NCBI GenBank assembly: GCA_963821935.1
Contig: CAWGFM010000005.1
Span: 1,178,001-1,242,000 of the forward strand
Source of the DNA: JAOUEA01 sp963821935
GTDB lineage: Bacteria; Actinomycetota; UBA4738; HRBIN12
DNA length: 64,000 bases
Direction: 5' to 3'
Below the pieces are notes generated by a model. That model saw only the letters and a program-made list of their open reading frames with translations, had not been told where the DNA came from and made no database searches. This document shows, piece after piece, positions 44,691 to 53,191 of this stretch. The stretch's first letter is position 1. Each line of letters begins with the position of its first letter. Position numbers and translations under genes: made by a program.

Positions 44691-44747
44691 CCCGGACGCG
44701 CCTCTGCTGAGCGCGGTTCCCTCCGCAGATCAGCGAAACACCGCTGG

Positions 44748-44753
44748 TAGGGT
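44748..44753 (+). promoter_or_regulatory. Near-leaderless -10 box TAGGGT (asd)
   Basis: TAGGGT plus a 9-base gap, then ATG 44763; the same hexamer precedes the DUF1622 gene at 45861. No Shine-Dalgarno sequence. Confidence 0.45.
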
Positions 44754-44762
44754 GAACGCATC

Positions 44763-45794
44763 ATGAAGGTCGCCGTCGTCGGAGCCACCGGGGCCGTCGG
44801 CCGGGAGATGACCCGCATCCTCCACGAGCGGCGCTTCCCCGTCGACGAGTTGGTGCCGCTCGCCTCATCTCGATCGGCAGGGGGTACCGTCCGCTTCGGC
44901 GGTCGGGAGATCGCCGTGCAGGAGCTCACGGCAGATTCCCTGCGCGGTGTCGACGTCGCGCTCGTGAGCGCCGGGGCCGCTGTCTCGCGGGCGTTCATCC
45001 CCGACGCGGCCGCCGACGGTACGACGTGCATCGACAATTCCAGTGCGTTCCGCACGGACCCAGACGTCCCCTTGTCGATCCCCGAGGTGAATCCCGAGGC
45101 ACTCGACGCCGATCCTGCTCCACGTGTGATCTCGGTGCCGAACTGCACCGCGATCACCGCGATGCTCGCCGTGGGTCCCTTGCACCGCGTGGCCGGCCTC
45201 ACATCGCTCGTGCTCACGTCCTATCAATCGGTCAGCGGCGCCGGCCAGGCGGGGATCCGCGAGCTGCTCGAGCAGGTGGAGAAGCTCCGCGGCGACGAGG
45301 AATCGTTGACCCATCCCGATCACGATGCGCTGCCCGACGGGCCGGTCTTCGGCAAGACCATCGCATACAACGCGGTCGCCAAGATCGGTGACTTCGGGCC
45401 CGGCGGGTTCACCGGCGAAGAGATCAAGATCATGGCCGAGCCGCGCAAGATCCTGGGTATGCCGGATCTGATGGTCCTGGCCACGTCGGTCCGCGTGCCG
45501 GTCGTGGCCGGGCACGGCGCGTCGATCGTGGCCGAGTTCTCACGACCCATCGACGTCGCCGAAGCGCGAGAAACGCTCCTTGCCGCCCCTGGCGTCGAGC
45601 TCTGGGACGATCCGGAACGCGACGTGTACCCGACCCCGATCGACGCGGCGGGCAGAGATGTCGCGCTGGTGGGCCGCATCCGTCAGGTGCCCGAGCGCGA
45701 CGACGCCCTCGCGCTCTTCAGCTGCGCCGACAACCTCCGCAAGGGCGCCGCACTCAACGCGGTGCAGATCGCTGAGCACCTCTTCGCCTCCTGA
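44763..45794 (+). CDS. asd: Aspartate-semialdehyde dehydrogenase
   Basis: NADPH-dependent reduction of aspartyl phosphate, second step of the pathway started by lysC. The 343-residue protein has VAVVGATGAVGREMTRIL (Rossmann), CIDNSSAFR, SVPNCTAITAML with the catalytic Cys, SYQSVSGAGQAGI, and EEIKIMAEPRKIL. Size and motifs are standard. Together with lysC it feeds diaminopimelate synthesis for peptidoglycan. Confidence 0.97.
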   Translation: MKVAVVGATGAVGREMTRILHERRFPVDELVPLASSRSAGGTVRFGGREIAVQELTADSLRGVDVALVSAGAAVSRAFIPDAAADGTTCIDNSSAFRTDPDVPLSIPEVNPEALDADPAPRVISVPNCTAITAMLAVGPLHRVAGLTSLVLTSYQSVSGAGQAGIRELLEQVEKLRGDEESLTHPDHDALPDGPVFGKTIAYNAVAKIGDFGPGGFTGEEIKIMAEPRKILGMPDLMVLATSVRVPVVAGHGASIVAEFSRPIDVAEARETLLAAPGVELWDDPERDVYPTPIDAAGRDVALVGRIRQVPERDDALALFSCADNLRKGAALNAVQIAEHLFAS

Positions 45795-45860
45795 CGACGA
45801 TGGGGGAGCGAATCCGCGGCGCGCTCGCGTGAGGTCGTTCCATCGCTCGGGGCCTGGCGG

Positions 45861-45866
45861 TAGGGT
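45861..45866 (+). promoter_or_regulatory. Leaderless -10 box TAGGGT (DUF1622 gene)
   Basis: TAGGGT plus a 6-base gap, then GTG 45873; no Shine-Dalgarno sequence. Confidence 0.55.
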
Positions 45867-45872
45867 CGGCAC

Positions 45873-46244
45873 GTGGGCTACGAAGACGTGATGGAGAACA
45901 TCGTCCGGGTCTTCGAACTGGTCGGCGTCGCCGTGCTGGTGGTCGGCGGGCTGGTCGCGTTCGGGATCTACTTCCAGCAGTTGCTGATGGGCGCGGCGCG
46001 TCGTGACGCCTTCGAAACGATCCGCGCCTCGCTGGGTCGGGCGATCCTCCTCGGCCTCGAGGTGCTGGTCGTGGCCGACATCATCCGCACGATCGTGGTG
46101 ACGCCCACGCTCGCGAGTGCGGCGACGCTCGGGGTCATCGTGTTGGTTCGGGTCGTCCTGAGCCTCGCGATCGACATCGAGGTGGACGGCATGGCGCCAT
46201 GGCGCAAGGGGCGGAGCGATCCGGCGAACGAGGCCGGGACCTAG
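45873..46244 (+). CDS. DUF1622-family membrane protein
   Basis: A 123-residue protein with three membrane helices (FELVGVAVLVVGGLVAFGIYF, ILLGLEVLVVADIIRTIVV, AATLGVIVLVRVVLSLAI). RRDAFETIRASLGRAILLGLEVLV-type sequence is the hallmark of DUF1622. Function unknown. It converges on a GNAT gene; the two stops share the tetranucleotide CTAG. Confidence 0.88.
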   Translation: MGYEDVMENIVRVFELVGVAVLVVGGLVAFGIYFQQLLMGAARRDAFETIRASLGRAILLGLEVLVVADIIRTIVVTPTLASAATLGVIVLVRVVLSLAIDIEVDGMAPWRKGRSDPANEAGT

Positions 46245-46732
46245 TCGTCCATGGGCTGTCCGCCCGGAGACACGTCCTCGACCAATGGCTTCACGAACCA
46301 GGCTCCGTAGTCGCTCCAGCCCTCACGCCGGTAGAACTCGGTCGACGCTTCCCTCCAGGACGCGGTGACCAGCGCCATGCGGAAACAGCCGCGTTTGCGC
46401 GCGAGTTCCTCCGCCCGTCGCAGCAGGGCCGTGCCGACTCCCAGTCCGCGCGCCCGTTCGGTCACGACGATGTCGTTGACCCTGGCCTGCGGACGGTGGT
46501 CCCCCAGGCGCTGGTGGTACTCCATGTCGATGACGCCCGCCACCCTTGCCCGATACTCCGCGACCAGGGTGACGTTGCCGATCTGGCGCAGGTGACCCGC
46601 GAACGCCTGGCGGTGCGTCGGATCATCGGCGGTGCCGGCGGCGACGCCACGACCGAGCTCCACGAGCAGCGCCGCGACCGCCGGCCAGTCGGGCGGCGAC
46701 GCGAGGCGAACCAGCACATCGTCGTCGACCAT
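46241..46732 (-). CDS. GNAT-family N-acetyltransferase
   Basis: A 163-residue single-domain acetyltransferase with NDIVVTERARGLGVGTALLRRA, a complete acetyl-CoA loop, then ALVTASWREASTEFYRREGW, a typical closing helix. Substrate not deducible. Its ATG overlaps the stop of the Eis-like gene (TGATG), and that gene overlaps mazG, so mazG, eis-like and this gene make a tightly packed three-gene unit. Confidence 0.85.
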   Translation of the reverse strand: MVDDDVLVRLASPPDWPAVAALLVELGRGVAAGTADDPTHRQAFAGHLRQIGNVTLVAEYRARVAGVIDMEYHQRLGDHRPQARVNDIVVTERARGLGVGTALLRRAEELARKRGCFRMALVTASWREASTEFYRREGWSDYGAWFVKPLVEDVSPGGQPMDD

Positions 46733-47940
46733 CAGAAGAAGAACGGGCACCAGGGATCGCTCCCGGCGAACAGCGCCGCGAACGCCTCGACGGTGGATCC
46801 GTCCGCATCGAGCAGCCCGAGTCGCACGGCATCGTGCGGTGACAGGTGTCCGGTGAACATCGACGACAGGACCCCGATGGAGATCGGACGGAGCGACCCG
46901 GCGTCGATGTCCCGTGCGGGCGCGACGCGTGCGCTTCCGTCGCGTGCTTCGATCCGCCACGGTCCCCTGTTTCCTGGCCACCGCTCGTCATCGACCATGA
47001 AGACGGCATCGACGGCGATGGGGGGGTAGCCCCGAGCCTCGAGCGCTGCCGGCACATCGAGCAGTCGCAGCATCCAGTCGTAGGAGTACGTCGTTCGGAC
47101 GAGCGTCTCCGGCACCAACAGGGCAGATGCGTCCGATGCGGGCCCCGTCCACTCGAGCCATTCGCCGAGACCGCGGTACCCGCGGAAGTAGGCGAGGATC
47201 CATGCAGCTGCCCGGGGCGTGACGGTGAACATCGCCTCGCACGAGACCCCGAAGGCCACGTGGAGGGGGCCGGGCGTTCCCACCCGAGAGAAGGCTGCGA
47301 ATCCGGTGACGTGATCGTCCTCACGGACGACGACCGCCCGATACGTGTCGTCCCCTGCCCGGGTGAGCACGCGAACCCGCCAATGCTCGTCGTCCACGGG
47401 TTCCACGGGCCCGTTCGCATGGCGGATCCACTGCCGGTAGGCGTCGCGGATCCCCGCCAGGTCTCGATCCACGTCGGCCAACTCCACGGTTGCGCCCTCT
47501 GCCGCGGACCCCGTGGAGGGCAGGGCGTCCAACGGCACCCGCTGCTCGTGGTAGCCACCCGCGATCTCGAAGCCCATGCGTCGGTACGGCCGCAGCACCG
47601 CCGGGAACAAGGACGCGATCGGCGTGCCGCGCTCGCGGGCCCTCTCCAGCACAGCATCGGTGCACGCCGTCGCGAGCCCTCCGGCTCGATGCTCCGGCGA
47701 GGTGGCGACCCGCGTGATGCCGCAACAGTCGATGCCGCGGCCTCCGAACCACTGGCGGAACCGGAACTCGCCCGCGGTGGCCACCACCACGTCACGCTCG
47801 ATCGCGACGCGGATGTCCGCCAGGCGCAGGTTCGGGGCGTTGGCGAGAGCCCGTTCCAACGGGAAGTTCACGGACGTGGAGAGCAACCGGGCGATCTGCT
47901 CGCGATGCTCCTCGGCGGGCCCGACGATCGACGGCGTCAT
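46732..47940 (-). CDS. Eis-like multi-acetylating GNAT acetyltransferase
   Basis: A 402-residue protein with the architecture of mycobacterial Eis: an N-terminal GNAT domain (VATSPEHRAGGLATACTDAVL, acetyl-CoA loop), a second GNAT-like domain (about 150-290) and a C-terminal sterol-carrier-like domain (about 295-402). The chain ends in Phe (PWCPFFF), and in Eis the C-terminal carboxylate itself takes part in catalysis; even the total length is the same as in that enzyme. The family acetylates amines of aminoglycosides and proteins. Start ATG 47940 overlaps the mazG stop. Confidence 0.85.
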   Translation of the reverse strand: MTPSIVGPAEEHREQIARLLSTSVNFPLERALANAPNLRLADIRVAIERDVVVATAGEFRFRQWFGGRGIDCCGITRVATSPEHRAGGLATACTDAVLERARERGTPIASLFPAVLRPYRRMGFEIAGGYHEQRVPLDALPSTGSAAEGATVELADVDRDLAGIRDAYRQWIRHANGPVEPVDDEHWRVRVLTRAGDDTYRAVVVREDDHVTGFAAFSRVGTPGPLHVAFGVSCEAMFTVTPRAAAWILAYFRGYRGLGEWLEWTGPASDASALLVPETLVRTTYSYDWMLRLLDVPAALEARGYPPIAVDAVFMVDDERWPGNRGPWRIEARDGSARVAPARDIDAGSLRPISIGVLSSMFTGHLSPHDAVRLGLLDADGSTVEAFAALFAGSDPWCPFFF

Positions 47941-48224
47941 GCTGCCGGGCAACCGCAGGGCGAGGCGCCGCAGCGCGGGCAGCCATGCGCGAAACGGGCG
48001 ACCGCCTTCTCGAGGTCGACCTCCTCCACGTTGGCGAGCGAGACCAGCCACGCCAGCACGTCGCCGAGCTCGTGCTCGAGGTTGTCCCGGTCGCCGGTGC
48101 GCATCGCCTTGGCGACCTCACCCACCTCCTCGGTCAGCCAACGGAAGGTGGCGTCCCGGCCCCGGGCCGCATCTCGATGCAGATACGTTGTGCGCATCGT
48201 GTCCTGCAGGTCGGAGAGCTCCAT
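47937..48224 (-). CDS. MazG-like nucleotide pyrophosphohydrolase
   Basis: A 95-residue all-alpha NTP pyrophosphatase. FRWLTEEVGEVAKAM gives the EExxE/D-type motif and LEHELGDVLAWLVSLAN the second acidic cluster (ExxD) needed to bind magnesium. The protein ends with an unusual cysteine group, CPRCGASPCGC, which resembles a zinc site. It would hydrolyse non-canonical NTPs in the cytosol. Overlaps the Eis-like gene. Confidence 0.85.
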   Translation of the reverse strand: MELSDLQDTMRTTYLHRDAARGRDATFRWLTEEVGEVAKAMRTGDRDNLEHELGDVLAWLVSLANVEEVDLEKAVARFAHGCPRCGASPCGCPAA

Positions 48225-48257
48225 CAGGCCGACGAGTGTAATGCGCTGCCTGGCGCG

Positions 48258-49538
48258 CTATGCGCGGACGGTTTCTGCCTCGCGGTCCCCGGTTCGCTTC
48301 ATGCGCTTGTGCTCGTACATCAACCGGTCTGCCTCGACGATCAGCGCCTCGGCGGAACGCGGATGCAGCGGGTCGAAGGTCGCAACGCCGACCGACATCG
48401 AGAGTTCGTACGGGCGTCCCGGGAGCCGGTTCGCCATGGCGACGGCGTCGGTGAGTCGTCGAACACCTGCCGCGCCGCCATCGGAGGATTCCCCGGGAAG
48501 CAACACGGCGAACTCGTCGCCGCCCAGCCTCGCCGGCACGTCGGAGGTGCGGAACGTATCTCGCAGGATGGCGGCCGTTTCCTGCAACATCTCATCGCCA
48601 ACGGCATGCCCGAGGTGGTCGTTCACGATCTTCAACCCATCGAGATCGATGAACAGCAACGACAAGGGCTCGACCCCTCGCTTGGCGATCGCGAGCTGAT
48701 GCTCCAGCAACGGCATGAAGCCGCGCCGGTTGGCCAGGTCGGTCAGCGGATCTGCACTCGCGAGGCGATGCAGCTCTCCCTGCAGCTCGATCGTCAGGGT
48801 TCCACTGCGGTACAAGGCTCGACCGAGACGGCCGATCTCATCGTCGACTTCTTCGGAGGCGACCATCGCCTCCCCGTGTTGGAGCCGGACGGCGTTCTCT
48901 TCGACCCTGCGGAGGCGTCGCGCGATGCGTTGGTTGAACATGATGACGATGATCAACGCGACCAGCAGCCCGATCGGCGCTCCCAGGACGGCCATCCGGA
49001 ACGCGTCGCTTCGGGTATCGGCGAGCATGGCCTCGCGTTCCTCGACGCGGGTCTGTTGCTGGGTGAACATGCGGTCCAGCGTGGCCCGGATATCATCCAT
49101 GACGAGGCGTCCCTGCACGATCTTCGCCTGGGTCGGAGCACTCTCGGTGCGGCCCGCTTCCCCGGCCGCCTTCAGGCTGGCCAGGATCTCGAGACGCTGC
49201 GTGACCAGAGCACGGAGCGACACAAGGTCGCCATCGGCGCCGTCCTCCCGCAACGACGCGCCCAGCCGATCCAAGTCGCCCGGCACGGCGGTCGATCCGA
49301 TCGTGTACGGCTCCAGGAAGTCAGTACTTTCGGTCAGCAGGTACCCGCGGACGCCGGTCTCGGCATCGACGAGGTCGTCCATCACCTCGGAGATCTCCTC
49401 ACGCATCTGGTAGGTGCTGCTGAGCTGGCGAAGCTGTACCTCGGACCCACGGAGGGCACGCGAGGTCAGCCCGGTGGTGACGGCGAGGACGACGACCGGG
49501 ATGGCCAGCACGACGAGGGTCTTGGTCTTGAGTGACAC
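48258..49538 (-). CDS. Membrane diguanylate cyclase (CHASE3-HAMP-GGDEF)
   Basis: A 426-residue sensor. A membrane helix (TKTLVVLAIPVVVLAVTTGL) is followed by a periplasmic/extracytoplasmic CHASE3-like helical domain (AETGVRGYLLTESTDFLEPY), a second helix (FRMAVLGAPIGLLVALIIVIM), a HAMP-like segment and a GGDEF domain. DPLTDLANRRGFM and RLGGDEFAVLL are intact, so it should make c-di-GMP. No RxxD inhibitory site was sought in detail. No EAL domain is attached. I chose GTG 49538, which places GGAGG upstream at an acceptable distance; the earlier in-frame ATG would overlap the next promoter region. Confidence 0.9.
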   Translation of the reverse strand: MSLKTKTLVVLAIPVVVLAVTTGLTSRALRGSEVQLRQLSSTYQMREEISEVMDDLVDAETGVRGYLLTESTDFLEPYTIGSTAVPGDLDRLGASLREDGADGDLVSLRALVTQRLEILASLKAAGEAGRTESAPTQAKIVQGRLVMDDIRATLDRMFTQQQTRVEEREAMLADTRSDAFRMAVLGAPIGLLVALIIVIMFNQRIARRLRRVEENAVRLQHGEAMVASEEVDDEIGRLGRALYRSGTLTIELQGELHRLASADPLTDLANRRGFMPLLEHQLAIAKRGVEPLSLLFIDLDGLKIVNDHLGHAVGDEMLQETAAILRDTFRTSDVPARLGGDEFAVLLPGESSDGGAAGVRRLTDAVAMANRLPGRPYELSMSVGVATFDPLHPRSAEALIVEADRLMYEHKRMKRTGDREAETVRA

Positions 49539-49599
49539 GGGCCTGGATCCTTCCTCCGTCCATGCTTCGGACCGGGCCCGCGACTCCTTGAAAGACGAC

Positions 49600-49631
49600 T
49601 TGTCTACCAACTGGTAGAGAAGGCATACTCT
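49600..49631 (+). promoter_or_regulatory. Promoter with embedded palindromic operator for the acyl-CoA reductase cluster
   Basis: TTGTCT (49600-49605) and CATACT (49624-49629) are 18 bases apart and end 7 bases before ATG 49637. Between them lies TCTACCA-AC-TGGTAGA (49603-49618), a perfect 7-bp inverted repeat of the kind bound by TetR dimers. A repressor bound here would block polymerase; the TetR gene at the end of the cluster is the natural candidate. Confidence 0.6.
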
Positions 49632-49636
49632 TGCGC

Positions 49637-51928
49637 ATGAGCGAGCACGGGGGAAGCGGACCGTCGATCGTGGAGGCGCTGGCGGGCAAGACGATCTTGC
49701 TCACCGGCGTCACCGGGTTCCTGGCCCAGGTGGTGTTCGAACGGCTGCTGGCCGACTTCCCCGAGACGCGGGTGGTGTTGCTCGTGCGGTCGCAAGCGGG
49801 AGCCACCAGCCGGCAGCGCGTCGAGTACCTGTTCCGTAAGACCGCCTTCGACCCGCTGCGGGAGCGTGTCGGGGAAGAACGATTGGTCAAGTACCTTGAC
49901 GAACGCGTCGAGGTCCTGGACGCCGACTTCGGCAGAGGGGTGCCGCAGATCCCCGGCGGCATCGACATCGCGTGTCATTCGGCCGCAGCCGTCAGCTTCG
50001 ACCCTCCGATCGACGAAGGGTTCACCACCAACCTGCAGGGTGCGATGAACCTGTACGGCGGCGTGATCGCCGGCGGCTCGACGCCGTCGTTGGTCCATGT
50101 GTCCACGGCCTATGTCGCCGGGGTGCAGAAGGGCGTGATCCCCGAGGGTCCGCTCGATCATCGCGTCGACTACCGGCTCGAGCTGCACCTGGCGATGGAA
50201 GCGCGTCACGACGTCGAGGTGGCATCCCGCAAGCCGGAGATGCTGAACGCGTTCCTGGCCGCGGCTCGCAAGGAGCACGAACGGGCGGGGCCGTCGACGG
50301 TGGCAGGGGACGCCGAAGAGCGCCGGCAGAAGTGGGTCACCAAACGGCTGGTCGAGTACGGGCGCACGCGTGCGAGGTCACTCGGCTGGCCGGACGTGTA
50401 CACGTTCACCAAGGCGTTGGGCGAGCGGGCCGTCGAGGATCTGGCCGCCGAAGCCAACCTGCCGCTGTCGATCGTGCGGCCTTCGATCATCGAATCGGCC
50501 TACACGCACCCGTTCCCCGGGTGGATCGACGGGTTCAAGATGGCCGACCCCATCATCCGCGCTTACGGGCTGGGGCAGATCCCGGAGTTCCCGGGGATCC
50601 CCGAGGGCATCATCGACATCATCCCCGTGGACTTCGTGGTGAACGCGATCCTCGCGGTGGCCGCCAACCCTCCGCCGCCCGGGGAGGCGGCGCACTACAA
50701 CGTCAGTTCCGGCTCGCGGAACCCGCTCCGGTTCTTCGAGCTGTACGAGTGGGTCCGTGGCTACTTCGAGGAGCATCCGCTGCCCGAACGCGGACGGGGC
50801 GAGCACAAGGTGCCCGATTGGAAGTTCCCCGGCAACCTGACCGTGGAGCGCATGCTGCGGCGCGCGGAACGACTCACCGACGTCGCCGAGCAGGTCGTGA
50901 CGCACATGCCCAAGTCCAAGGCGATGCGTGACGCGGTTCGTCGCGTGGACCGCGACAAGGCGCGGGTGGACTTCGTGCAGCGCTACAGCGATCTGTACGG
51001 CATGTACACCGAGACCGAGGTGGTCTACACCGACGACCGCACCTTCGCGCTGTTCGAGTCGCTGTCCGACGATGACAAGGCGAAGTTCCCGTTCGACGCC
51101 GCCATGGTCGATTGGAAGTACTACCTGAAGGACGTCCACTCGCCCGCCGTGACGCAGAGCCTCCGCGAGCTGAGCACACGCGATCGCGCTCGGCCCACGG
51201 TGACGATCCGCGAACGCGACGAACCGGTCCTGGCCGTATTCGACATGGAGGGCACCATCATCTCCTCCAACGTCGTGGAGTCCTACGTCTGGGCTCGCAT
51301 GGCCGACCTGCCCGCCCACGAATGGCCCGCGGAGCTGGCGAGCGTGTTCGGCAAGGTGCCGCGGTACCTGCAGATCGACCGCCGCGACCGCGGTGACTTC
51401 CTGCGGACGTTCTTCCGGCGGTACGAGGGCGCCAGCGTCGAGGGCATCGATCGGCTGGTGGCCAACCATGTCGGCGAGTTCATGCTGCAGAAGGCGAGCG
51501 CCGCGGCGATCCGGCGCATCCGCGAACACCGCGCAGCGGGTCACCGGACGGTGCTGATCACGGCGGCTGCTGAGCCGTTCATCCGGCCGCTGGGGCCGCT
51601 GTTCGATGTCGTGATCGGTGCGGAGCTCGAGGTGCGCGACGGACGGTACACCGGCTTCATGTCGCAGCCTCCGCTGGTCGGCGAGGCCAGGAGCGCGTGG
51701 CTGAAGCGTTTCGCGCTGCTCGAGGACCTCAGCCTGCGGCATTCCTACGCCTATGCGGACAGCTACTCCGATCTGCCGCTGCTTCGCGCGGTGGGCAATC
51801 CGGTTGCGGTGGCACCCGACGCCGCGCTGTACCGGTACGCACGTCGCCGCCGCTGGCCCATCGAAGAGTGGGGCATGACCAAGGGCATGCCACGGGTCCG
51901 GTTCCCGAAGCCGGCCATGCGGGGGTGA
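49637..51928 (+). CDS. Fatty acyl-CoA reductase fused to a HAD-IB phosphatase domain
   Basis: A 763-residue two-domain enzyme. Residues about 15-510 form an NAD(P)-binding SDR of the male-sterility/FAR type: TGVTGFL at 23-29 (cofactor loop), FDADF-like LDADFGRG, HSAAAVSF, VSTAYV and YTFTK at 255-259 (catalytic Tyr and Lys). Such enzymes reduce fatty acyl-CoA to aldehyde or alcohol. Residues about 530-763 are a HAD-IB domain (FDMEGTIISSNVVES, HRTVLITAA, YADSYSDLPLL), the kind also fused to PlsC acyltransferases in mycobacteria. The nucleophile motif reads D-M-E-G-T, with Glu replacing the usual second Asp. First gene of a five-gene cluster. Confidence 0.85.
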   Translation: MSEHGGSGPSIVEALAGKTILLTGVTGFLAQVVFERLLADFPETRVVLLVRSQAGATSRQRVEYLFRKTAFDPLRERVGEERLVKYLDERVEVLDADFGRGVPQIPGGIDIACHSAAAVSFDPPIDEGFTTNLQGAMNLYGGVIAGGSTPSLVHVSTAYVAGVQKGVIPEGPLDHRVDYRLELHLAMEARHDVEVASRKPEMLNAFLAAARKEHERAGPSTVAGDAEERRQKWVTKRLVEYGRTRARSLGWPDVYTFTKALGERAVEDLAAEANLPLSIVRPSIIESAYTHPFPGWIDGFKMADPIIRAYGLGQIPEFPGIPEGIIDIIPVDFVVNAILAVAANPPPPGEAAHYNVSSGSRNPLRFFELYEWVRGYFEEHPLPERGRGEHKVPDWKFPGNLTVERMLRRAERLTDVAEQVVTHMPKSKAMRDAVRRVDRDKARVDFVQRYSDLYGMYTETEVVYTDDRTFALFESLSDDDKAKFPFDAAMVDWKYYLKDVHSPAVTQSLRELSTRDRARPTVTIRERDEPVLAVFDMEGTIISSNVVESYVWARMADLPAHEWPAELASVFGKVPRYLQIDRRDRGDFLRTFFRRYEGASVEGIDRLVANHVGEFMLQKASAAAIRRIREHRAAGHRTVLITAAAEPFIRPLGPLFDVVIGAELEVRDGRYTGFMSQPPLVGEARSAWLKRFALLEDLSLRHSYAYADSYSDLPLLRAVGNPVAVAPDAALYRYARRRRWPIEEWGMTKGMPRVRFPKPAMRG

Positions 51929-51935
51929 GCGGCTA

Positions 51936-53159
51936 GTGGCGCAATCCGTCGAATACTTCCGCTCGGTCTCGAGGTACGTGGGCGCGCGAGCCGTGGGCTC
52001 CAAGGCGCCCGGCCTCCTGGCGGGGCCGCTCGCGCCGCTTCGTCTGGTCAACCGATCCGATCCCGAGCCGCGTCACGACGGCTGGGCCCGTGTGAAGCCG
52101 CTCCTGTCGGGGATCTGCGGCAGCGATCTGTCGCTGGTCTCGGGTCGCAGCTCGTTCTACTTCTCGCCGTTGGTGTCGGTGCCGTTCGTGCCGGGTCACG
52201 AGGTGGTTGGCGAACTGTTGGACGACTGTGGCGACCATACGGCGGGCGACCGGGTGGTGATGGCGTCGGTGCTGGGCTGCGCCGCCCGCGGGCTGGCCGA
52301 CCTGTGTCCCCACTGCGAGGCAGGCGACTACGGGCGATGCGACCGGGTCACGGTGGGTGATTTGAAGCCCGGGCTGCAGACGGGCTTCTGCGCGGACACC
52401 GGTGGCGGGTGGAGCCGGATGATGCTGGCGCACCGATCGCAGCTGTGGGCGGTGCCGGCGCCGATGGATCAGCGCACCGCGGTGCTGATCGAGCCGCTCG
52501 CCTGTGCGATCCACTCCGTGTTCCGGGCGCGCGTGCCCGCCGGTGCCGATGTGCTGGTGATCGGTGCAGGCACGGTGGGCATCCTCACGCTGATCGCGCT
52601 CCGCCGCTTCGCAGAGCCCGGCCGGGTGATCGTGGCGGCCAAGCACACCCGGCAGCGCGCCGCCGCCACCATGGCCGGAGCCGACGAGGTCGTCCGTCCC
52701 GAGCACGCCTTGAAAGCCGTGCGCCGCACCGAGCACGCCGTCATGTTGCGTCCGGAACGCGGGCAGGACTTCCTGCTGGGAGGCTCCGACGTGGTGTTCG
52801 AATGCACCGGCTCGACCGGCGCGCTCGATATGGCGCTGCGCAGCACCAGGGCGGGCGGGCGCGTGGTCATGAGCGGCATCCCGGGCTCGGGCGCCGATCT
52901 CACGCCGCTGTGGTTCCGAGAGCTGGAGCTGGTGGGCGCGTACACGAGCGGCATGGAAACCGTGGGGACATCGAACGATGGTGAGGACCGTCGCCATTCG
53001 TTCGCTCTGGCCCTCGAGGTCGCGACGCAGCTGGGGCCGGTGCTGGATCAGCTGGTCGGTGCCACCTATCCGCTGGAACGCTGGCGTGAGGCGATCGATC
53101 ACGCGATGTCGGCGGGCAGGCTGGGGACCTTCAAGGTGGCGTTCGCGCCACAGGACTGA
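51936..53159 (+). CDS. Zinc-dependent medium-chain alcohol dehydrogenase
   Basis: A 407-residue MDR oxidoreductase. LLSGICGSDLSL provides the catalytic-zinc cysteine, FVPGHEVVGE the catalytic His/Glu, CPHCEAGDYGRCDR the cysteines of the structural zinc lobe, and ADVLVIGAGTVGILTLI the Rossmann fold. GSDVVFECTGSTGALDMAL follows. It starts 7 bases after the reductase gene. In this setting it could interconvert an alcohol and aldehyde (for example of a fatty alcohol), but substrate is an inference. Confidence 0.85.
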   Translation: MAQSVEYFRSVSRYVGARAVGSKAPGLLAGPLAPLRLVNRSDPEPRHDGWARVKPLLSGICGSDLSLVSGRSSFYFSPLVSVPFVPGHEVVGELLDDCGDHTAGDRVVMASVLGCAARGLADLCPHCEAGDYGRCDRVTVGDLKPGLQTGFCADTGGGWSRMMLAHRSQLWAVPAPMDQRTAVLIEPLACAIHSVFRARVPAGADVLVIGAGTVGILTLIALRRFAEPGRVIVAAKHTRQRAAATMAGADEVVRPEHALKAVRRTEHAVMLRPERGQDFLLGGSDVVFECTGSTGALDMALRSTRAGGRVVMSGIPGSGADLTPLWFRELELVGAYTSGMETVGTSNDGEDRRHSFALALEVATQLGPVLDQLVGATYPLERWREAIDHAMSAGRLGTFKVAFAPQD

Positions 53160-53191
53160 CGACGAGACGAGCAACCAGGAGAGACGGACAG

